Source of the DNA: RPQJ01 sp963700045
GTDB lineage: Bacteria > Pseudomonadota > Gammaproteobacteria > Steroidobacterales > Steroidobacteraceae
Direction: 5' to 3'
Length of the DNA stretch: 64,000 nucleotides
Assembly (NCBI GenBank): GCA_963700045.1
Contig: CAVOWK010000026.1
Span: forward strand, 1-64,000
Shown: positions 46,376-55,850 of the stretch, piece after piece
Layout: each line of letters opens with the position of its first letter
Numbering within the stretch: the first letter of the stretch is position 1
Notes under the pieces: generated by a model
Database searches by the model: none
What the model saw: the letters and a program-made list of their open reading frames with translations, nothing else
Told to the model about the DNA's origin: nothing
Position numbers and translations under genes: made by a program

Positions 46376-48838
46376 ATGACCACTCCTCCCTTGCTGCCCA
46401 GGCATGCCCGTGTCGTCATCGTCGGCGGCGGCGTCATCGGCACGTCGACTGCGTATCACCTGGCATTGATGGGGTGGCAGGACATCGTGCTGCTCGAGCG
46501 TCACCAGCTCACGGCCGGCACCACCTGGCACGCAGCGGGACTCATGGTCACGTACGGATCGACGTCGGAGACGTCGACCGAGATCCGCAAATACACGCGT
46601 GACCTCTATGGCCGGCTCGAGGCCGAGACCGGACAGGCGACGGGATTCATGCCGATCGGTTTCATCGAGGTTGCATCCGACAAGGACCGCCTCGAGGAAT
46701 TCCGGCGCGTCGCCGCGTTCAACCGCTACTGCGGCATCGACGTGCAGGAAATCTCGCCGCGCCAGGTGCAGGAGCTCTTCCCGCTCGCAAAGGTCGACGA
46801 CATCGAAGCCGGCTTCTACGTCAAGGAAGACGGGCGCGTGAACCCGGTCGACGTCACGATGGCGCTCGGCAAGGGCGCGCGCATGCGCGGCGTGAAGATT
46901 CTCGAAGGCGTGCCGGCAACCGGAGTACTGCAGAAGAACGGGCGTGTCACCGGGGTCAGCACGCCGTACGGCGAGATCCAGACCGACTACGTCGTGAACT
47001 GCGCCGGCCTGTGGGCACGTGAGCTGGGTGCGATGTCGGGCGTGGCCATCTCGAACCAGGCGGCCGAGCACTACTACCTGATCACCGAAGCGATCAGGGA
47101 CCTGCCGCCGAACATGCCGGTACTCGAGGACCCTTCGGCGTACGGCTATTACCGGCAGGAAGGCGGCGGCCTGATGGTCGGCCTGTTCGAGCCGGTGTGC
47201 GCGCCATGGAAGATCGAAGGTTCGCCAACGGATACGCCCTACCTCGACCTCGAACCCGACTGGGAGCGCATGGGCCCGTACCTCGAGACCGCCATGTCGC
47301 GCGTCCCGGTCACGAGCCAGGTCGGCATGAAGAAGTTCTTCTGCGGTCCCGAAAGTTTCACGCCCGACCTGAAGCCGATCGTCGGCGAGGCACCCGAACT
47401 GCGCGGCTACTTCGTTGCGGCTGGACTCAATTCGATCGGCATCCTGACGGGCGGCGGCCTTGGCCGCGTGATGGCGCACTGGATCATCAACGGCCTGCCC
47501 GACGTCGACGTCACCGGCATGAACATCGATCGCGTGCTGCCGTTCCAGGCGAACCCGCAGTACCGGCGTTCACGCACGGTCGAGTCGCTCGGCATGGTCT
47601 ACAAGTGCCACTACCCCACGCACACGCTGAAGACCGCACGCGGCGCACGGCGTTCGCCGTTCCACGACCGGTTGGCCGCGCAGGGCGCGTACTTCATCGA
47701 GACCAGCGGTTGGGAATCTCCCGGCTGGTATGCGGGCGCGGGCGAGATCGCGGATCCCGGTCCGGACACCTGGGGCCGACCGGCGTGGTGGAGCCGGTGG
47801 GAAGCCGAGCACCGCGCGGCGCGCGAGAACGTGATCGTCATGGACATGTCGTTCATGGGCAAGTTCATGGTGCAGGGTCGCGATGCCGGCCACTGCCTGA
47901 ACCGGATCTCGGCGAACAACGTCGACGGGGCCATCGGCGAGATCACCTACACGCAATGGCTCAATCAGGCGGGCAAGCTCGAGGCCGACCTGACCGTCAC
48001 CAAGCTTGCGGACGACAGGTTTTTCGTCGTCGTCACCGACACGATGGTTCGTCACGCCGAGACCTGGATGAAGCGCAACATTCCGGACGGCGCACACGCG
48101 TTCGTCACGGACGTCACCTCGGGTTACGGACAGCTCAACGTGCAGGGCCCGCGCTCCCGCGAGCTGCTGCAGTCGCTGACGAGCGTCGACCTGTCCAATG
48201 CGGCATTCCCGTTCCGCGCCGCGCGTGAGATCGACATCGGGTATGCGCGCGTGCTGTGCACCCGCATCACGTACCTTGGAGAACTGGGTTACGAGCTGTT
48301 CATCCCGACGGACCAGGCCGTGCACGTGTACGACCAGGTCGTGGCGGCCGGCGGGGAGTTCGGTGTGGTGCACGCGGGACTGCGTGCACTCGGCAGCCTG
48401 CGCATGGAAAAGGGCTACCGCGACTACGGTCATGACCTGGACAACACCGACGATCCCTACGAGACCGGCCTTGGCTTCGCGGTCGACCTGAAGAAACCCG
48501 ATGGCTTCATCGGCAAGGAAGCGCTGTTGGAGCGCAAGGCGAAGGGTCCATTGCAGCGACGCCTGGTGTCGATCCTGGTCAAGGATCCAGAGCCGCAGAT
48601 GTTCCACGCCGAAATCGTGCGCCGGGATGGCAAGGCCGTGGGTTACGTGCGCGCCGCGTCGTACGGCCACACGCTGGGCGGCGCGGTCGGGCTCGCGTTC
48701 CTGGAACCGAAGCAGACCGTGGACGAGGCGTACCTGACGTCCGGCAGCTGGGAAGTCGAAATCGCCGGACAGCTGTATCCCTGCGCGGTGTCCGCGCGAC
48801 CGCTGTACGACCCGAAGGGCGAGGCCATCAAGCGATAG
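46376..48838 (+). CDS. Dimethylglycine/sarcosine dehydrogenase-like FAD and GcvT-domain protein
   Basis: 820 residues. The N-terminal DAO domain has the FAD motif VVIVGGGVIGTSTAYHLALM and LTAGTTWHAAGLMVTYG, the region of the covalent flavin histidine in DMGDH/SDH. GYFVAAGLNSIGILTGGGLG closes the FAD site. From about residue 440 a GcvT (aminomethyltransferase) domain binds tetrahydrofolate: YTQWLNQAGKLEADLTVTKL, YGQLNVQGPRSRELLQ, GELGYELFIPTDQAVHVYD. The reaction is probably N-demethylation of a methylated glycine with transfer of formaldehyde to THF. The exact substrate among this large family cannot be told. Confidence 0.9.
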   Translation: MTTPPLLPRHARVVIVGGGVIGTSTAYHLALMGWQDIVLLERHQLTAGTTWHAAGLMVTYGSTSETSTEIRKYTRDLYGRLEAETGQATGFMPIGFIEVASDKDRLEEFRRVAAFNRYCGIDVQEISPRQVQELFPLAKVDDIEAGFYVKEDGRVNPVDVTMALGKGARMRGVKILEGVPATGVLQKNGRVTGVSTPYGEIQTDYVVNCAGLWARELGAMSGVAISNQAAEHYYLITEAIRDLPPNMPVLEDPSAYGYYRQEGGGLMVGLFEPVCAPWKIEGSPTDTPYLDLEPDWERMGPYLETAMSRVPVTSQVGMKKFFCGPESFTPDLKPIVGEAPELRGYFVAAGLNSIGILTGGGLGRVMAHWIINGLPDVDVTGMNIDRVLPFQANPQYRRSRTVESLGMVYKCHYPTHTLKTARGARRSPFHDRLAAQGAYFIETSGWESPGWYAGAGEIADPGPDTWGRPAWWSRWEAEHRAARENVIVMDMSFMGKFMVQGRDAGHCLNRISANNVDGAIGEITYTQWLNQAGKLEADLTVTKLADDRFFVVVTDTMVRHAETWMKRNIPDGAHAFVTDVTSGYGQLNVQGPRSRELLQSLTSVDLSNAAFPFRAAREIDIGYARVLCTRITYLGELGYELFIPTDQAVHVYDQVVAAGGEFGVVHAGLRALGSLRMEKGYRDYGHDLDNTDDPYETGLGFAVDLKKPDGFIGKEALLERKAKGPLQRRLVSILVKDPEPQMFHAEIVRRDGKAVGYVRAASYGHTLGGAVGLAFLEPKQTVDEAYLTSGSWEVEIAGQLYPCAVSARPLYDPKGEAIKR

Positions 48839-48953
48839 TGGAATGCAACCGCCCCGGGCGGATGCTGGATCGAGACTCTCTCGTATTCAGGGTCTCGGAA
48901 GCCGGCAGGCGTAAACTGTTTGCGATGTCCCGGCAGGATGCCGGGGAGACCGC

Positions 48954-49671
48954 ATGACTCACGTCTTCACACGCTGCAAAAGGCATTTCGCAACTCTTCC
49001 GGTGGTGATGCTCCTGTCACTCGCGCCACCCGCTTTCGCCGCGGACGGATTCGACTTTACGTACCTCGAAGCCGGATACGGCATCGACAGCACCATCCAG
49101 GCGTTCGGGCAGTCGTACGATTCGGACGACAGCTACCGGATCGACGGCTCGTACCAGTTCAACCCGCACGTCTTCGCAGCTGCGCAGTACTACTCCGCGG
49201 GTTACGACTTCGACGGCAACTCGGACTTCGGCTCTATCCGGCTATTCGCTCGGCGTCGGTTACAAAGGGCGCATCAGCAGCAAAGACGCGATGCCCGTCG
49301 AGTGGTTCGCCGTGTTGAGTTACGAGCACCTCGAAACGCACAGCCAGCTCCATGACGTGAACTACGACAAAGGCCGTGACGGCGGCGGGCTCAAGGCTGG
49401 TATTCGCGCGGCGGTGACCGACAGGCTCGAATTGATGGTCAACGGCTACCTGCAGTCATACGGTGGCGATTTCCTGCTGCGCAATGGCGACCTTGACGGT
49501 CTGTCGTTCGAACTTGGCGGCGTGCTCGAGCTGGGAGGCAACTGGAGCCTGACCGCGTCGTACAGGACAGGTGAGCTCGACTACCTGACGCTGCCGAACT
49601 ATCCGTCCAGGTACAAACTGGAACTGGATCGCGACGAGGTGTTCGTCGGCGTCCGCTGGACGTTCGAGTAG
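48954..49671 (+). CDS. Outer-membrane beta-barrel protein, frameshifted
   Basis: Signal peptide: LPVVMLLSLAPPAFAADG. Alternating strands follow: FDFTYLEAGYGIDST, YRIDGSYQFNPHVFAAAQY and YSAGYDFDGNSDFGS. One extra base near 49235 breaks the frame. Dropping it gives SGYSLGVGYKGRISSKDAMP, then VEWFAVLSYEHLETHS, ELMVNGYLQSYGGDFLL and the C-terminal strand EVFVGVRWTFE ending in aromatic residue plus Glu. About 238 residues; the small porin-like barrel is of unknown function. It is convergent with the OmpW/opacity-type gene at 49742. Confidence 0.75.
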
Positions 49672-49697
49672 CGGACGACTCACCCTGAACGCGCAAG

Positions 49698-49724
49698 AGG
49701 CCGGGCAGCAATGCCACCCGGCCT
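49698..49724. terminator. Hairpin between two convergent outer-membrane protein genes
   Basis: AGGCCGGG (49698-49705) pairs with CCCGGCCT (49717-49724) over an 11-nt loop. TGTTC follows on the plus strand and CTTGC on the minus strand, so T-tracts are poor. It is placed well for both genes. Confidence 0.5.
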
Positions 49725-49741
49725 GTTCAATCTGCAGCTGG

Positions 49742-50254
49742 TCAGAAGCGCAGCGACAGGCCGACGTTGAGGTTGAAGCCGTCCTCGTCGTCGATGAAGT
49801 TCTCGGCGCCGGTGAGATTCTGCCAGGCGATGCCAATGATCACGCCGACGTGCTCGTACGGATAGTACTTGGCGCCAGCCGACACGCCGTAGCCAAAGTC
49901 GTAGGCGTCACCCAGGTCGCCGCCGATGTAGGCGACGTCAACTCCGATGAACGGCACCATGTTGCCGCCATTGTCGAAATTGAACTGGTAGAAGGCACCC
50001 AGCGTCGTGCCGTCGACGCTGCCGAGCCCGTCGACGTCGGTGTCCATGTAGGCCACGTTCAAACCGACTTCGTGCTGCGGCGTCAGGTACCGGCCATAGG
50101 ACACGTCGATGCTGGTCGTAGAGACGTCGGCAATGTCCGTGTACGAGAGCGAGCCGGCCACTTCGTTCTGGCCACGGTCCTGCGCAAAGCCGACCATCGG
50201 CAGCGCAAAGAGGACGGACGCGGTGACTGGAATCAGGATTTTGAATGCACTCAT
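49742..50254 (-). CDS. Small outer-membrane beta-barrel protein
   Basis: 170 residues from ATG 50254, which has a strong ribosome-binding site (AAAAGGAGA, 6 nt away). Signal peptide: ILIPVTASVLFALPMVGFAQ. Eight strands are likely: SLSYTDIADVSTTSIDVSYG, HEVGLNVAYMDTD, TLGAFYQFNFDNG, MVPFIGVDVAYIGG, YGVSAGAKYYPYEHVGVIIG and the terminal FNLNVGLSLRF with the C-terminal Phe. This is the outer-membrane-protein beta-barrel (OmpA-like/opacity) type. Function unknown. Confidence 0.85.
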   Translation of the reverse strand: MSAFKILIPVTASVLFALPMVGFAQDRGQNEVAGSLSYTDIADVSTTSIDVSYGRYLTPQHEVGLNVAYMDTDVDGLGSVDGTTLGAFYQFNFDNGGNMVPFIGVDVAYIGGDLGDAYDFGYGVSAGAKYYPYEHVGVIIGIAWQNLTGAENFIDDEDGFNLNVGLSLRF

Positions 50255-50617
50255 GACGATCTCCTTTTCGACAGCGGGAGTGGGTTCTGCGGCGGGCGTT
50301 CCCTGTCGTCTGCGCATCGCTCCTTCCCGTACTGCAAGACTCGACGCTTCGCATCGACGCGACCATTGGGAGCAATCGGTAGGCCGCGCCAAGTAGTACC
50401 CAAGAGCCACAGCGAGCGGCTGTGCATTCGCCGCAAAAACACGTACTTGGCGCAGGTTCTGCTACAGCCGGACTGAGCGCGATCGGGCCAGGCGAGGTAT
50501 TTGTCACCGGCTGTGGTATAGAAGAGACGAAATTGCGGCCGCGGGAACGATTGCTCTCTGCACGCGGTCTCAATCAACGTCGTGACAGGAAACCACTCCT
50601 CGAGGAGCACCGCAGCG

Positions 50618-51265
50618 ATGATTCGACGCGCAGCAACGGCCTTGGTCGGCGCGGCGGTGCTTGCTGCATCGGCAGGCTGCGCATACCAGGAATCGTTCGG
50701 CCTGCCGGACCTGACGCCACGCGGCGCGGCTCCGGGCGCGCAGGTCTATCCGAGCTACGGGTACGGCTACGGCGCCGGTTACCCCAGTCGTTACCAGCCG
50801 GGCTACGGCAACGGTTACGGCTATGCCAACCCCTGGTACTCCGCACAGGGGCCGTATCCCTACGGCTATGGTTACGCGTACAACCAGTATCCGCGGTACC
50901 TCGTCGTGCCGTGTGCCGACAGCAATCGCGATGGCCATTGCGACACACAACCGCCGAGGCAGCACCACGACCGCGACCCGCGCGGCCACGACAATGGCAA
51001 CCACCCGGTTCAACCTCAGCATGGTGACCGCGGCGAAGTACCGCGCGGGAGGGACGGCAACGGCCGCGACGTTGCGCCGAACGCGCAACGGCGAGCGCTG
51101 CCTGTTCCCGCGCCTGTCCTCCCGCAACCTGCGCAGGTTCGGCCCGAACCCCGCCGTGCAATGCCATCGGCAGCGGCGGGTCAGCGGGGACCTCGCACAG
51201 GCAGCGGACGCGCATCCACGACCGGCAACGACGTCGTGTCGTCGCCTCCAACGCAAGAACCCTGA
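50618..51265 (+). CDS. Tyr/Gly-rich lipoprotein
   Basis: 215 residues. Lipobox: VLAASAGC. A YGYG/GYGYG-rich stretch (about 45-100: YPSYGYGYGAGYPSRYQPGY and similar) is followed by VVPCADSNRDGHCD, which resembles a calcium-binding loop. A long low-complexity His/Arg/Pro tail ends the protein. No enzyme domain. Surface-exposed or envelope-structural roles are plausible. The composition makes homology calls unreliable. Confidence 0.65.
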   Translation: MIRRAATALVGAAVLAASAGCAYQESFGLPDLTPRGAAPGAQVYPSYGYGYGAGYPSRYQPGYGNGYGYANPWYSAQGPYPYGYGYAYNQYPRYLVVPCADSNRDGHCDTQPPRQHHDRDPRGHDNGNHPVQPQHGDRGEVPRGRDGNGRDVAPNAQRRALPVPAPVLPQPAQVRPEPRRAMPSAAAGQRGPRTGSGRASTTGNDVVSSPPTQEP

Positions 51266-51298
51266 GCTGCCGGGGGCATCCTCGTCGATAATGGCTCG

Positions 51299-52939
51299 AT
51301 GACGACGCCTGCGAGGAAAAAGAGCCTGCAGCCCAGCACGCTGCGCATTGGCCACCGCTATCGGCCCTCACGGCTCAATGGCCCTTACGACGCGCTGATC
51401 ATCGGCTCCGGCATCGGCGGCCTGACGACGGCCGCGCTCTTGTCCGAACTCGGCTGGCGAGTCGCGGTGCTCGAGCAGCACTACACGGCCGGCGGCGCCA
51501 CGCACAGCTACGAGCGCAACGGCTACGACTGGGACGTCGGCGTGCATTACATCGGCGACATGGGTGGCGCCACGATGTCGCGCCGGCTCATGGATTTCCT
51601 GACGCAGGGCAAGGTCGCGTGGGCGCCCATGGACGCGCACTACGATCGCTTCTTCATCGGCGACCGGACCTACGATGCGGTCGCCGGCAGCGCCGAGTTT
51701 CGCGACAACCTGCTGGTACATTTTCCGCGCGAGGCTGCTGCGATCGATCGCTACCTCGAACTGCTGCGCGAGGTCTCGCGCGGCATGCGCACGTTCACGC
51801 TGGATCGCACGCTGCCGGCGTGGGCTGCCACGCTGGCAGGGCCGATCCTCCGGCGTCGCCTGCCCCGCAATTTCCAGCGCACGACCTGGGAAGTTCTCTC
51901 GGAGCTGACCTCCGACCCCGAACTGATCGCGGTGCTGACCGGCCAGTGGGGCGACCTGGGGCTGCCGCCGAAGCGGTCGTCGTTCGTGGTGCAGGCGATG
52001 ATCGCGCGGCACTACATGCACGGCGGCTTCTATCCTGTGGGCGGCGCGTGGCGCATCGGCGAAGCGATCCTGCCACGCATCCGCGCGACGGGCGGCGAAG
52101 TCTTTACCTACGCACGGGTCGATCAAGTGCAGCTTCGTGACGGCAAAGTAAGTGGCGTTCGCATGGCGGACGGACACGAGATCGACTGCCATGTCGTGAT
52201 TTCGGACGCTGGAGCAATCAACACGTTCACGAATCTGCTGCCGCCACAGGTGGTGCAGGACCACGGCTACGACGAATTGCTCAAGACCGTGAAGCCGAGC
52301 ATTGGCCACCTCGGCGTATACATCGGTCTGCTGGGAACGGCGCAGGAACTCGGCTTGCCGAAGACCAACTACTGGATCTATCCAGGCGGCAACGACTACG
52401 ACGGCGCGCTCGACCGCTTCCTGCAGAATCCGCACGGTCCGTTTCCGGTCGTGTACCTGTCGTTTCCTTCAGCGAAGGATCCCTCGTTCGAACGGCGTCA
52501 TCCGGGTCGTTCGACGATCGAGATCGTGGCGCCGGCACCCTACGAAATCTTCGAGCAATGGGCGGGCAGCACCTGGGGCAAGCGCGGCGACGATTACGAC
52601 ACACTGAAGCAATCGTATGGCGAGCGCCTGCTCGAGCATCTCTACGACAAGGTGCCGCAGGTGCGCGGACGCGTCGATTACTGGGAAGTGTCGACACCCC
52701 TGTCGATGCAGCACTTCTGCGGCTACGGTCGCGGCGAACTCTACGGGCTGGACCACGATCCCGAACGCTTCCGGCAGGACTGGTTGCGACCTCGCACCCG
52801 CATCAAGGGGCTCTGGCTCACCGGGCAGGACGTGATGTCGTGCGGCGTCGCAGGCGCCATGATGGGTGGCATGGCGTCTGCAGCGGCAATTGCGGGGCCG
52901 CGGCGAATGGTCCCGGTGATGAAGCGGATCTTCGGCTGA
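51299..52939 (+). CDS. RetSat/carotenoid-isomerase-like FAD-dependent oxidoreductase
   Basis: 546 residues. FAD Rossmann motif: YDALIIGSGIGGLTTAALLS (about 30-49), then VLEQHYTAGGATHSYERNGY and DVGVHYIGDMGG, as in all-trans-retinol 13,14-reductase and phytoene-desaturase-like proteins. C-terminal FAD contact: GLWLTGQDVMSCGVAGAMMG. It probably saturates or isomerises a polyene or fatty-acid-like substrate. The rest of a carotenoid pathway is not in the window. It begins 33 bp after the lipoprotein gene and is convergent with a cytochrome gene. Confidence 0.85.
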   Translation: MTTPARKKSLQPSTLRIGHRYRPSRLNGPYDALIIGSGIGGLTTAALLSELGWRVAVLEQHYTAGGATHSYERNGYDWDVGVHYIGDMGGATMSRRLMDFLTQGKVAWAPMDAHYDRFFIGDRTYDAVAGSAEFRDNLLVHFPREAAAIDRYLELLREVSRGMRTFTLDRTLPAWAATLAGPILRRRLPRNFQRTTWEVLSELTSDPELIAVLTGQWGDLGLPPKRSSFVVQAMIARHYMHGGFYPVGGAWRIGEAILPRIRATGGEVFTYARVDQVQLRDGKVSGVRMADGHEIDCHVVISDAGAINTFTNLLPPQVVQDHGYDELLKTVKPSIGHLGVYIGLLGTAQELGLPKTNYWIYPGGNDYDGALDRFLQNPHGPFPVVYLSFPSAKDPSFERRHPGRSTIEIVAPAPYEIFEQWAGSTWGKRGDDYDTLKQSYGERLLEHLYDKVPQVRGRVDYWEVSTPLSMQHFCGYGRGELYGLDHDPERFRQDWLRPRTRIKGLWLTGQDVMSCGVAGAMMGGMASAAAIAGPRRMVPVMKRIFG

Positions 52940-52964
52940 ATTCCAGTCAGCGCCCGCGCTGCCG

Positions 52965-53447
52965 CTATTTCTCCGGACCGCTCGGCATCGTCCACTCGCC
53001 GGTCTGCGTGCTGAGCTTGTGGCAGCTCATGCAGTCGCTCTTGTACGTCGTCACGTAGGCATTGTTCGTGCCACCGACGAGGTGTACGAGGTGCAGCAGG
53101 CGCGCAAAAGGCGGTGCCTTCTTCGAGCCGGTGTCATGGCAGTCGAGGCAGGCACCCGGAATGTCCTCGAGCGAGTCTTCCGCGGCGGGATGCTTGCCCT
53201 TCAGCGTGAGCCCCGCCGGTGCGCTGGCCTTGCTCTTCGCGAGCAGGCCGGGCTCGACTTTCCCCGCTGTCCACTGCGCGAGGGCAACGCTCAAGCGCTC
53301 GTCCTTGCCCTTGCTCTTGTCGAGCACGTGGCAGCTCACGCAGCCATTCGGGTAGGGATCGACAGCCGTGTTGCCGACCGTCGGCAGGACGTACAGCCCT
53401 GTGACCAGCAGGGACGCAGCCAGAATCTTCCGGTAATGAATGCTCAT
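52965..53447 (-). CDS. Small triheme c-type cytochrome
   Basis: 160 residues from the ATG at 53447; GAGG lies 7 nt upstream. Signal peptide: ILAASLLVTGLYVLPTVGNT. Three CxxCH heme sites: CVSCH, CLDCH and CMSCH, with other His residues (HPAAEDS, LLHLVHLVGG) that could be distal ligands. It is a soluble or loosely attached periplasmic electron carrier. No obvious oxidoreductase partner is adjacent except the RetSat-like flavoprotein on the other strand. Redox partner unknown. Confidence 0.85.
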   Translation of the reverse strand: MSIHYRKILAASLLVTGLYVLPTVGNTAVDPYPNGCVSCHVLDKSKGKDERLSVALAQWTAGKVEPGLLAKSKASAPAGLTLKGKHPAAEDSLEDIPGACLDCHDTGSKKAPPFARLLHLVHLVGGTNNAYVTTYKSDCMSCHKLSTQTGEWTMPSGPEK

Positions 53448-53596
53448 GTCGCACACCTCGTAACGTAGGCGCGACGCACATGGCCTGCCGAACCGTGCCG
53501 CGGACCGTGGACGGTCAGCGCAGGTCAGCGTCGTTCAAAGGCATCATCCGCTCGTCGGCGGATGCAGGCAAATGGCAGGTTCGGGCAGCTCGGAGC

Positions 53597-54925
53597 TTAC
53601 GGGCGAGACTCGGCCTTCAGCAGCGCCTCGGAAGCCGGTCGCGCGGCATGGAGCCTCGCCGCAACCTGCTCGGCCTGTTCCATCACGCGCAACATGTTCA
53701 ATCCAGCGAGCTTCGCGACGTCGGCATCCGACCATCCCCGACGCATCATTTCCTCGAGCAATGCCGGATACCGGTCGACTGCCTCCAGGCCCTTCGGCCC
53801 CTCGGGAATGCCGTCGAAGTCGGAGCCGATGCCGACGTGGTCGATGCCTGCAACCTTGCGGATGTGTTCGATGTGATCCGCGACTTCTGACAAGGTCACG
53901 ATCGGTTTCGGGTGCGCCTTCTCCCAGGCTTCAAGTGCTGCTTTCGCCTTTTCAGGCTGGCCGATGTACAGCCCGGCATACGGGGGAGAGTTGTAGCGAG
54001 TGTGTTCGGCGGCGAAATCCGCCTCCCACTGGTTCGAGGCCTCGGAGACGTACGCCGGGTAGAAATTCACCATCACCACGCCACCGTTCTTCGCGACCAG
54101 CTGCAGGACGTCGTCGGGCACGTTGCGCGGGTGACTGTTGATCGCCCGTGCCGAGGAGTGCGAAAAAATCACCGGGGCTTCGGTGACTGCGAGCACCGCC
54201 TTCATCGCTTCGGGCGAGACATGGCTCAGGTCGATGAGCATGCCCAGCCGGTTCATCTCCCGGACGACCTCCTGGCCGAATGGCGTCAGTCCTTGATGCG
54301 CCGGAGTATCCGTCGCTGCGTCGGCCCAGCCGGTGTTCCGGGTGTGCGTCAACGTCATGTAGCGCGCGCCCAGGCCATGCATCGACCGTAACGTCGCCAG
54401 CGAGTTGTTGATCGAGTGGCCGCCTTCGAGGCCGATCAGCGACGCGATCTTTCCCGAGCGATGGATGCGACGAATGTCGGCCGCCGTGTACGCCATCTGG
54501 AAGTCGGCGGGATACGCCGCAACCATCCGCTTGACGAGGTCGATCTGCTCGAGCGTCGCCTGGACCGCGTCATTGCCCTCGAGGTCCGTCGGCACCCAGA
54601 CCGACCAGAACTGCCCGCCCACGCGGCCTGCGCGCAGGCGCGGAATGTCCGTCATCAAGGGTGCGCCGCCTTCCGGCACTGGAAGCTTCGCCGTATCCGA
54701 CCGCAGATCGATCGTGGCCAGGCGACCCTTCGATCGATCACGCAATTCCCACGGCAGGTCGTTGTGACCATCGATCAGCGGCGTCTTTGCCAGCACCCGG
54801 TCCACACGAGCGGCAAAGTCGTCGGCTGCGTCGACCACGCCCGAGACTGCCAGGAGGGTGCCCAGTAGCGCCGCGGCAACGGCCTGGCGCCCGGTCTGTC
54901 GAACCACGAAGGATAGCGTCGGCAT
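53597..54925 (-). CDS. Secreted membrane-dipeptidase (M19) family peptidase
   Basis: 442 residues from ATG 54925. Signal peptide: VAAALLGTLLAVSGVVDAAD. Zinc ligands: LIDGHNDLPWELRD (HxD), the Glu in IGLEGGHSI, then LIDLSHVS and IFSHSSARAINSHPRN (His). GIGSDFDGIPEGPKGL is the conserved substrate-region Asp motif. M19 enzymes cleave dipeptides, often with D-amino acids at the C-terminus. The periplasmic location suggests peptide or peptidoglycan-fragment recycling. Confidence 0.92.
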   Translation of the reverse strand: MPTLSFVVRQTGRQAVAAALLGTLLAVSGVVDAADDFAARVDRVLAKTPLIDGHNDLPWELRDRSKGRLATIDLRSDTAKLPVPEGGAPLMTDIPRLRAGRVGGQFWSVWVPTDLEGNDAVQATLEQIDLVKRMVAAYPADFQMAYTAADIRRIHRSGKIASLIGLEGGHSINNSLATLRSMHGLGARYMTLTHTRNTGWADAATDTPAHQGLTPFGQEVVREMNRLGMLIDLSHVSPEAMKAVLAVTEAPVIFSHSSARAINSHPRNVPDDVLQLVAKNGGVVMVNFYPAYVSEASNQWEADFAAEHTRYNSPPYAGLYIGQPEKAKAALEAWEKAHPKPIVTLSEVADHIEHIRKVAGIDHVGIGSDFDGIPEGPKGLEAVDRYPALLEEMMRRGWSDADVAKLAGLNMLRVMEQAEQVAARLHAARPASEALLKAESRP

Positions 54926-55055
54926 TCTGGTCACCGCACCGTATGAGGGACGCGTAAGGATAGTCGAGGCGGTTGACATTATCAGGACCGTCGCAGGACC
55001 GTATGATGCTGCCGCAGGACTGCGGTCATCACGCGATGCAGCCGGAATTTCGTCG

Positions 55056-55832
55056 ATGAACCTACGCCGTATCATGGAACACGTCCGCAAGCTGGAATGG
55101 CCGGCGATCGCAATCGAACTGGCCATCGTCATCGTCGGCGTCTTCATCGGCATGCAGGTCTCGAACTGGAACGTCGAGCGCGAAGCCAGGCAACGAGGTG
55201 CGATGTTCGCCGAACGCCTCAAGGCCGATCTGCGCGAGGAAGCCTGGTACTACCAGCTGCAGATCGAGTACAGCCGTGACGTGCTGGCCAACGCGGAACG
55301 GGCTGTCGATGCGCTCAGCGGACGATCGAACGATTCGAACGAGGCGCTCCTGGTCAGCGCCTATCGCGCGACCCAGTACAAGCAGAAAGCCCGACGCCGC
55401 GCGACCTACGACGAACTCGTCTCGACCGGTACCCTTGGCCTGATCAAGAGCCAGACGCTGCGCAACACGGCCCTGCAGGTCTACAACTTTCCGACCTTGG
55501 ACAACGTTGCCAGGGAGGGCATGCAGTCGCGTTACCGCGAGGCATTCAGGATGACCCTGCCGAACGACGTCCAGCGGGCACTCGGCAGCAATTGCGGCGA
55601 CCGCTATGTCCGCGCCGGCGACTACCAAGGTCTCGGCGAGCTGATCGACTATCCGTGTCGTACCGGTTTGTCCGTCGGCGAAATCGAGGACGCCGTGAAG
55701 TTGCTTCGAGCGAACGACGGCCTCGTTGCACTGCTGCGCTTGCGCATCGCGGATCTCGAAACGCGACTGGTCGACCTGACCGGGAACAACAAAGACGTCA
55801 TGCAGGGACTGCAGGCCATTGCGAACGAATGA
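55056..55832 (+). CDS. DUF6090-like membrane-anchored protein
   Basis: 258 residues from ATG 55056. MNLRRIMEHVRKLEWPAIAI leads into one transmembrane helix (ELAIVIVGVFIGMQVSNW) and a long helical exterior domain with conserved polar residues (ATYDELVSTGTLGLI). Proteins with this RxxxxHVR..W..IAIE-IVVVGVFIG start are abundant, often multi-copy, in marine and xanthomonad-like Gammaproteobacteria. Their function is unknown. It is divergent from the M19 peptidase gene. Confidence 0.75.
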   Translation: MNLRRIMEHVRKLEWPAIAIELAIVIVGVFIGMQVSNWNVEREARQRGAMFAERLKADLREEAWYYQLQIEYSRDVLANAERAVDALSGRSNDSNEALLVSAYRATQYKQKARRRATYDELVSTGTLGLIKSQTLRNTALQVYNFPTLDNVAREGMQSRYREAFRMTLPNDVQRALGSNCGDRYVRAGDYQGLGELIDYPCRTGLSVGEIEDAVKLLRANDGLVALLRLRIADLETRLVDLTGNNKDVMQGLQAIANE

Positions 55833-55850
55833 CCGCAGCCTGAATCAGGG

